Positions 56,860 to 64,000 of a stretch of 64,000 bases of DNA are shown in pieces. The notes below the pieces were generated by a model. It saw nothing but the letters and a program-made list of their open reading frames with translations. It was not told the origin of the DNA and did no database searches. Made by a program: the position numbers and the translations under genes. How positions within the stretch are numbered: the stretch's first letter is position 1; every line of letters begins with the position of its first letter. This stretch comes from Kuschelorhynchus macadamiae (Eukaryota > Arthropoda > Insecta > Coleoptera > Curculionidae). Location of the stretch: the NCBI GenBank assembly GCA_030620095.1, contig JAUTXW010003394.1:141501-205500 (forward strand), in the 5' to 3' direction.

Positions 56860-57590
56860 GTTCAGAGGTCGTGACGTCACTCCGCATACAAATAGGCGTC
56901 ATTTGTATATCGAAATCACCAGGTTTTACATATCTTTACGTTTTAGCGTCCCTATTTGTCGGTCTGTCAGTTCGCAGCATAGCTTAGAGACTAATTACCC
57001 GATTGACTTCAAATTTTGGTCAAACATAAGGGGTTGATTTAGTAATATTTTGATGTAAATCTAGTATGGCTGAAAAAGATCTAATTTTATCTCAAATTTT
57101 GCATACAAATAAAGTGTTACATAGGTGTGAACTGCGAATATTTTGGTATAAATCCAAGATAACAAAACAAGGCGGCCTAATAATTAAAAACAAGTCAGCC
57201 TGAAATATTTAGTTATTAGATTAATTTCAAATTTTGTGTAAGACTTAAGTGTGATATAGAGATAGACTCATGAAGTTGTGGTATGAATTCAAGATCGTTA
57301 TACAAAATGGCGGCCAAATACAATGTTTAAAAATTCAACGTAAAAAAATCTTAATCAATTGACTTTAAGTTTTGTAGACAAATGAACAGTGATACGGGGA
57401 TAAACTGGTACGAACATGATCGAACAAAATGGCGGTGCGAGTCGATGTAAAAACTGGTAAAATTGGTAGGTTTCCAAATGGTGGAATAATATCAATTGCA
57501 AGACAGAATATATGTGTTACACTTTACTGCTCTTAATAAAAGGAAATATTAACAAACCAGGGAAGTTCCGGGTAAAGATAATTGACGGAT
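56860..57590. repeat. Divergent ~115-bp repeat units ending in the CCCGGAACTTCCCT motif
   Basis: Four diverged units start near 57000, 57090, 57225 and 57355, each with ATTGA-TTCAAATTTTG-type and AACAAAATGGCGGC-type blocks. The family also occurs at 47436-47560. The right end (57555-57585) is the reverse complement of the motif at 26372 and 48580. Confidence 0.55.
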
Positions 57591-57812
57591 TTTTTTTTGT
57601 TATAGATGAAGTGAATAAATATTTCAGAAACTATCCAAGATAAGCATATCAAATAGAATATTTCTAGAACGCCCTAAATAAAAAATAATGTCAATGGTGA
57701 TAAAATATACAGTATCTTCTCTAGCTGTTCCTAGATGACGTTTGTATGGACTGAGAATTAAAATGCTGTCTAGAGACGCTCCAACAAAAACTACAAATAT
57801 ATCACAAATTAC

Positions 57813-57818
57813 TTTATT
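57813..57818 (-). terminator. Polyadenylation signal AATAAA
   Basis: AATAAA on the minus strand, about 36 nt after the stop codon of the terminal exon at 57854-57909. Confidence 0.4.
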
Positions 57819-57853
57819 ACTATAATACGTATGTACATTTCTATTCTGAATTA

Positions 57854-57909
57854 TTACGTTAGAGCTCCGAAGTCTGTCACAGGCAAAAGAAGTCCCAGTA
57901 AAGCACAAC
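57854..57909 (-). CDS. Candidate terminal exon, SV2-like MFS transporter (second gene)
   Basis: A strong acceptor (GATTTCTCTTTCAG) ends at 57910. The frame that takes one base from the previous exon reads (G)CALLGLLLPVTDFGALT and stops at TAA (57854-57856). The hydrophobic LLGLLLPVT followed by a short polar tail is what the end of TM12 looks like in SV2-like transporters. An AATAAA follows at 57813. Because it lies upstream of the gene at 5.7-33 kb on the same strand, it would end a separate tandem paralogue whose other exons lie beyond 59 kb. The evidence is one short exon, so the family call is tentative. Confidence 0.4.
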
Positions 57910-57929
57910 CTGAAAGAGAAATCATTTTT

Positions 57930-59110
57930 ATTTTTGTAAAAAATGCATTTTTGATTGTTTTTTAAGAATTGATAATTTTGTTTTATGTTTTATACTCTCT
58001 GGTAAGTTATTGCATATTTTTAAACCATCCTGCAAAATTTATTTTTTCCCAAAGTTACTTTTTTCCTGTAATGGTCTGCAATTGTAAGCAATGTCTTGTA
58101 TCGTGATTATGTAATATATTAGACTTTTTAAATATTATATTTGATTTTTTTCAATTATTAATAATTAAATGTATTAAAATTTTTAAATTATAAATATTTT
58201 GTAATTTTAAAAATCCCGTAGGTTTATAGGTATAGGTTAACAGAAGGTTCCAAATATGGTAGTTTATAAATACATTTTAGAGTTTTATTTTGCAATTTTT
58301 TTAAAGGCTCAATATATGACGAACAAGCAGATCCCCAAAATGAAATTATATATTGGAATTTAGAATATATTAAATAATAATATATTTTTTTTAAGAATTT
58401 TAATGGTATGAAATATCTTGCTTTGTATTGCTCCTATTAATGGAGTTATAGCGGTTTTTATACTCTGAATATGATTTTTGCAATTTAGGTTTTCATCTAA
58501 GTATAATTAATCCTAAAAATATTGTTGTGTTTGAATATTTTATTTTCTTATTGTTTAGTACTAGTAAAGAAATATCAGATTGCATCTTTGTTTAACTTAT
58601 TAACATAAAAGAAGATTTACTAAAATTTAATAAAAATTTGTGAGATTTAAGCCAGGAACAAATTATTTGTAGATCATGTTTTATTATAAAAAATAATTCA
58701 TTTAAATTATCAGCACAATAAATAATTCTTGTGATGGACGCAAACAATTATTGCCCTTTAAATTTAATTTGGAAATTGAATTTATATAAATTAAAAATAA
58801 AATTGGCCCCAATGTTGATTCCAGTGGTACCCACAAACAATTTTTGATTACTTATTGCATTATTTCTTTGTACAAATTTTCTGCGTTTACTTAAGATAAT
58901 TTTTAAGTAAATTATACATATTGCCCCTTATTCCAATATTATATAATTTTTGCAAAATAATATGATGATTTACTTTATCAAATGCCTTACACAGATCCAA
59001 GGATAGTAAACAGCATTTTTTATTATTATCAACTTTCATTTGAATATCTGTTATGAATTAGAACATGTGATCAGTTAAAGTGGATCTAAAATTTTGGCAT
59101 AACTTCTGTA
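57930..59110 (-). mobile_element. CR1/jockey-type non-LTR retrotransposon relic
   Basis: The minus strand reads LDLCKAFDKVNHHIILQKLY, then NIGIRGNMYNLLKNYLK (RT motif A, 58985 down to 58890); a GTTGINIGANFIFNLY stretch in place of the PQGS block; an FADD-like region near 58720; SWLKSHKFLLNFSKSSFM; FLGLIIL; and HNHDTRH near 58110. Order and motifs fit CR1/jockey RT. Many stops. It lies immediately upstream of the candidate terminal exon, inside its presumed intron and on the same strand. Confidence 0.65.
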
Positions 59111-60010
59111 CATCTAATATAAACCGAGCCAAAAAAGTTAAGAATCTTGAAATATAGGTTTAAATTGATATAATTTCATGGATTAATTATCTTCACTAGT
59201 AAAAAAAAACAGTTTTGGCTTGATAACTTAAAAACTGAGGTGACCCAAACCAACATATGATAATGTAAGGTCTAGAAAATATATAATTTCAAAATATACC
59301 ATTGCCATCGATTTATTAGGAGTATCTTTTACCTTACTGTTTACTAGAGAAAAAATAGGCATTTCATACTCTTTTATTTTTACAGGGAAAGGACAAAAGC
59401 AATGATTTCCAAACCAATATACACACCTATATAAAGTTTTTTTTAGACTTCTGTAAATGAAATAACTTTTTCTCTTCATAAAAAGATTTAACCGTAATAA
59501 AATAGAAATATGTAAATCTTGGGAAATTTAACTTTTGCTGGCCATTATAGCTTAAATGTTTTCGTTTTGCTGAAAACTAAATTACTTATTACATCTTGGT
59601 CTTTGTCACCCCATAAAAACTAAAGAAGTTGCTTTAGGGGAGTTCTACGTACTGCCATAAACTCTCTCTTCAAGAGAAAAGAATATATAAAAGTTGTCCA
59701 CCACAATAAAACTGAAAGTTACTTTGTTTTTGATATTTCTGATCGAAATACAAAATATGAAAAGTAATTTGTCAGTCAGAAAAAAAAACATGTTTTGGCA
59801 TATTCTAAAAAAAAATTATGTATAACAACAGAAAAATTAATATGTTAAAAAAGATAATTTAACTGAAACAAAAGCACGATTTAATTGGTTTGCTGCACGA
59901 TAGAATGATCTGGCTGATCCTGTTATTGTTTTTGAAAAGGTCGTTTAAATGTCCGATGAAAATAATTAGATTAAAAATGATTAAGGCAAGCTACTGTAAG
60001 GATGATAAAT
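59111..60010. other. Unassigned AT-rich sequence
   Basis: The 83-codon minus frame at 59228-59479 shows no motif. No repeat boundary was recognised. Confidence 0.3.
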
Positions 60011-60265
60011 TCAAGAGAAGACATTAGTTAAGGAAGAAAATATGAAAACTTTTAGAAATTGCACTCTTTTGACTCCCCTCTTTGTTGCAACTATTAGAGT
60101 CGTCTCATCGCCCGAACTGTAACCTTTTAAACCAGGCAGGATTTGACTACTAATGTTGGGATTTAAGGTCGTGTAAACTGATTCGTTGAATATAACAACA
60201 TGATGTTTGTAGATGAGAGTCGCTTCTGTCTTTAGTGTTTGATCATTATATCTGTGGGATGCCAA
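60011..60265 (-). pseudogene. Pogo/Tigger-like transposase fragment
   Basis: Open for 84 codons on the minus strand: NDQTLKTEATLIYKHHVVIF, NESVYTTLNPNISSQILPGL, then KGYSSGDETTLIVAT. This follows the pogo pattern of ATSL-A-xFN, N-DET-xTTV-xP and TS-ERGTLVT. The catalytic DE is NE here and the frame ends early. A plus-strand reading (FVDESRFCL at 60209-60240) looks Tc1-like but is followed by a stop. Confidence 0.4.
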
Positions 60266-61780
60266 ATTCTAAGTGGCAAGGAACCTATAGTCTTAAGAAT
60301 TGCCTGCTTTTGAAAATATCCATGTGCTATTATTATATGGAAGGGAATGTATTTTTTTTACAATGGATGATTTAAATGTTTGTGATAAAATCAAGACATG
60401 TAAAACTTATATCAACATCAACCATATAGGCTTGTCAACAAAAGGCCTGCAAAGATCCTCACTTGAAAATCATTTCAACGATTTTGAAACTTGGCACACT
60501 TACTTAGAGGTATCTAGTTATAAATTATACGAAAGTTCGGTTAAATCCGAGGTTAGCTTTAGTGGCAGTGCCCTGTAACATGTCACTGTTCGTCCTAGGA
60601 AATATGCAGTCATACAGTGAGGAGGTAAAAAATAATCCCTATTTTGAACTAATAGTGATATTCCAACCTGATCGCAACCTTGAATAATTTTTTAAATGGA
60701 AAGACTCGAGTGATACAATATATTAAAACTCTTCAACTTTAATTCATATCCATGATTTGATATTACTAAAATGATTCATTTCAAGATGACGCCATTTACA
60801 AATTTTATAAATAGGATATTTAACCCATGATTGCTGTCAAACTAGTTGACATATCTCTGCAAAATTTAATTTAAATTTTTGTCGAATAGAAATTGACCGC
60901 CATCGCGGCTAAGATTGTTAAATTAATTTTTCGTCCTCTTCTGGCATCATCAAATTTATACGCAATTTAATATTTTAATTGAAGTGCATCTTTATTTTAC
61001 TTGGCAAACGTAACAGTCACCTGGTGAAGGTCAAGTTAGTTATTATTAAAAAGTTCGAAAACTTAACGTAACATCTATCCGAAAAGCTCAACGGGCCACG
61101 CCCAATTCTTAATTTTTAGAGATACAAAAAAGTTTTTCGTAAAAAACTGATATTTCATTCAGTTGTTCGTCTTTAGTTAATATGAAAGTACGAAAAACCT
61201 AACTATTCCAACCTAAAGCTAAGCCTGACTTAACCGTCCACGTATTTAATTTTTTAAGATATAAAAAAGTTTTGAATAAAAGAGTTTCGTTTCATTGAGT
61301 TATTTAATTTTAGTTATTAGAAAGAAGTATGAAAAATAAATAGTATCCCAGAAAAATGCAAAAAAAATTAAAATGGGAAAAAACTATTCGATCTATCTAA
61401 GAAACGAAAAATAGGTGAACCATGCGCGTTTTTGAGGGGTTAATGTTACCTAAGGCTTGTAAAATAGAGATTATAATCTTCTAAAAAAATAGTCCAGGTC
61501 AAACACAAAATGGTCAAGATCAAATTTTTCAGGTGAAATTTGTTGCGTATTTTTTCCGTAATTAGTGGCCACAAATCGAGATTTTTTCAATGGCGCTGAC
61601 TTGTAGTTTATGTAGGAAAAAAAGGATAAAAAAATTCTCGAAAAAAAAGTATTGTCTTGGTGTATTAGCCACCGTAATTCATTTTTTTCTACGTTGCCCA
61701 GTTGAGGATCATTTTCTATAATCTTTTTGTTTTCGATAAATTCCTACTTTTCTTGACGCACATGACCCGTGATTACCTAA
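60266..61780. other. Unassigned; holds a diverged two-unit repeat
   Basis: 61120-61320 contains two diverged units (AGATA(C/T)AAAAAAGTTTT, then TTTCATT-AGTT and a TTTAGTTA block). No gene is recognised. Confidence 0.3.
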
Positions 61781-61789
61781 TCTAACAAT

Positions 61790-61987
61790 TATATATATAA
61801 TTATCTCAAAAAAGAGGTATATAAAAAGAGATATTGGACATTAAACGAACTTCAACTTAATATTAGGCGCATTGGAACATCCATCGATGGAAGAACAGTT
61901 TTGAAGGCAACAAAAGCTGTGTTAAAAAAAGCTGAAAAATGTATTGAAGAAAATGAAGATATATTTGCTCATTTGTTATTAATTTAA
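61790..61987 (+). pseudogene. IS630/mariner-like transposase C-terminus
   Basis: The frame reads YLKKEVYKKRYWTLNELQLN, then IRRIGTSIDGRTVLKATKAV and KCIEENEDIFAHLL before a stop. This is the end of IS630-type transposases (LK-xVY, L-EL-xNIRR, C-E-N). Nothing upstream of 61790 is recognised. Confidence 0.5.
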
Positions 61988-62141
61988 ATTGTTCTTATTT
62001 CTAGCTTAAATAAAAAACTAAGTAAAAACGCAATTAAAATTTTATTTTAAAAATGCATAGCTAGGTTATCTTTAACTTCAGGTCAGTATTGCATATAAAC
62101 TTTTTTATTCAACAGAAGATTTGCAATCGAAAAAGTAAAAA

Positions 62142-62336
62142 ATATACAGGATGTCTCATTCAAAATAATGCTATTTTTTAAATCTAATCGGAAACGCGAT
62201 GGTCGATTGATTTTATTTTTTTACTATTTTAATCATAATAAAAAATATCACTAGTTTGCTAATTTAACCGACTTTGTAGCTCCGGTAATAAACAAGTTAG
62301 CAATAGTGCGCACTTAATTTGATACACCCTGTATAT
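62142..62336. mobile_element. Small TIR element, TATACAGG(A/G)TGT ends
   Basis: The left end TATACAGGATGTCTCATTC and the reverse complement of the right end TATACAGGGTGTATC form short TIRs around 195 bp of non-coding DNA. Confidence 0.45.
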
Positions 62337-64000
62337 GAGTTAGTTAGATAGTCATTTATATCTACCGAACTAAATTGGGTCACACTTTACTATTTCTAAT
62401 AAACGAAAGATTCATGAGGAAAGTACCAAATTTTTTATAGTTTCGTCGTTATAACGTTGCATAATATAATAATAATTTCTTCTAATAGTATTGTCACATA
62501 TGTGAATGGCCTCATCTTGGGTTACATATTTGCCTAGATAGGGTTGTAGTTCAGATGTAGGTGTGGAAAGAAACTCGTCTATTTATAAAAATAACATAGA
62601 GTAGTATATTCACTGAAGATATTTACATTCCCATAAAAATCAAGCTCTTCCTACTTTGAGATCTTTCGAGTAAAGAATATTGACAGGGGGTGTAGACGAC
62701 CTAAAGAAATCGACAATTTAGAGTCAGGTTTGGCACGATTGAGGTTTTTTTCGGAGGCTCAGGAATAACTGTGGGTGGACTGAGGATCAAGTCAAGTCAA
62801 AGTTATCAAATTTCGGGTCGCCTTTTATAATGCAATTTCAGCTTGCGCGCAAAATTCGGTGGACCGTCACTTGCTTTTCGGCTTTGTTAATAGTCAACTA
62901 CAGTTTTGCGAAGAGATCTACCAAATGACTGTCAAATCAGCAGATACAGTTTCATACTCGACAGATAGCGCAATGTGAAGCACAAAACAGTGAAGCACTG
63001 CTTCGTCACACTGCCGTATGCGCTAAACAGAGTAGGCATCTGCAACGAAGGACGTAATTCTTTCCTTGTGTGCAGAATTTTTTATTTTGACTTAAATCAA
63101 TCAAAGAACCTAAGTGAAAACATGACTTAGAAGTTTGATGTAGATCATCAATCTGACTTAAGTTTTTTCTGTCCTGATTTAAATCTTTCAAAAAAAGCAG
63201 GTCCTCCCCCCGAAACTTTGAAAATATGTTGGTATTGGCACAGTTCTCACTAAGTTTCTTCAAGTTTGACGGTTTGGATGCCCCTCCTCAAAACGAATTT
63301 CTAGTTTGGACCCCCCCGAACTGAATTTCTGGCTACGTGCCTGGAAAAAGTATAACACGTCATAAAAACCTAAGTCATTTCTAAAATTACTTAAATCTTA
63401 GTCTTAATTCAACTTCTAAAAAATGTAATAAAACGAATCAATAAACGACTTAAATATTTTTAAGTCTGATGCTCTGATTTTAAGCTTATCGAATTCCCAT
63501 TTTAAAATTTAATATTTTAAATGCTGTTCTAATTTAAGATATGCGCTATATGATTGTATTGGTATTTAAGAAAAACATACTGTATATTTTACAGAAAATT
63601 GGCTTAAAATACCTATAAAGCATGAGCATATTACCGTTGAAATAACAGCCATGTTTTAACAAAATTACTTGTTACCCAAACTTTTCTTGATATGGGTATT
63701 TATGAAATAATTTGTTATTTTTGTTAAGCATTTTTTGTCCAACATATATATTTTTTTTTTGTAAAACGCGTTTTGGCATAAAATTCTTTTATTCTCCCCC
63801 AAAAAAAATTTTTACCAGCCCCAGAAAACACTCTGAATTCAACACTGGTAAAGTTTACTGTATACTATCAGAGTCTATATATATTCTAAACTTTAAACTG
63901 TGATACTATAAGTTAAATCACTCTTCCGTCTCGTCCCGTTGTGGGAGTGGCAGGCACCCGTTCGATTTCTCGTGTTCACCGTCTTGTGCACAGTGGCCGA
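62337..64000. other. Unassigned, repeat-like
   Basis: 63290-63345 (a GACCCCCCCGAAC run, then TTTCTGGCTACGTGCCTGG) resembles ends of common insect DNA transposons. The last 80 bases turn GC-rich. The 85-codon minus frame at 63006-63263 has no motif. Confidence 0.3.

Noticed and set aside
57624..57908. 94-codon minus-strand frame starting MCFTGTSFACDRL
   Set aside because: The shifted frame after the acceptor gives a hydrophobic terminal peptide followed by a stop and polyadenylation signal, which fits better.
60200..60245. Plus-strand FVDESRFCL as a Tc1 transposase
   Set aside because: Only nine residues fit before a stop, and the minus strand gives a longer pogo-like match over the same bases.

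Overview
The window is AT-rich eukaryotic DNA from an arthropod, most likely an insect. Three things point there: a spliced, SV2-like membrane transporter gene with canonical GT-AG introns; a dense mix of insect-type transposons (R4/Dong-like, RTE-like and CR1-like non-LTR retrotransposons, Penelope-like elements, Bel/Pao, IS630/mariner-like, hAT, pogo-like); and many foldback MITEs and (AT)n tracts. Beetle-type genomes commonly carry this mix, but the species cannot be fixed from the sequence alone.

Host genes. One minus-strand gene of the SV2-like major facilitator family runs through the left half. Five internal coding exons were found at 32957-33163, 22045-22207, 18912-19087, 13202-13386 and 5693-5865. 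Their splice phases join without a break and they cover TM1 to about TM7. The first exon and the exons for TM8-12 were not found. A minus-strand terminal exon at 57854-57909 may end a second, related gene lying to the right.

Layout. 1-4130: nearly full-length, frame-broken R4-like retrotransposon (minus) with an N-terminal OTU-type peptidase domain. 4401-5430: hAT-like non-autonomous element. 7133-10320: two further R4-like copies (plus), one a 3' stub and one with internal deletions. 10.3-19 kb: transporter introns with foldback MITEs and microsatellites. 19.9-21.6 kb: a decayed transposon gene behind a TATA/initiator promoter. 22.8-28.7 kb: IS630-like relics and an RTE-like 3' end. 29.3-31.7 kb: Bel/Pao gag-protease relic. 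34.5-37 kb: two Penelope-like relics. 38.5-47 kb: a long-TIR mariner-like element split by a 6.4-kb compound Penelope insertion with a 14-bp target duplication. 47.5-49.9 kb: ~230-bp tandem/inverted repeats carrying a hammerhead-like motif. 49915-51926: a complete mariner-like element with ~390-bp inverted repeats. 52.8-55.9 kb: a hAT inserted into another hAT. 56.9-64 kb: repeat family, terminal exon, CR1-like, pogo-like and mariner-like relics.

The transposons appear dead: every transposase or RT frame seen is broken. The main interest is in the architecture: the OTU-RT-endonuclease element, the inverted Penelope pair, the hammerhead-like repeat array, and nested insertions whose empty sites restore reading frames.
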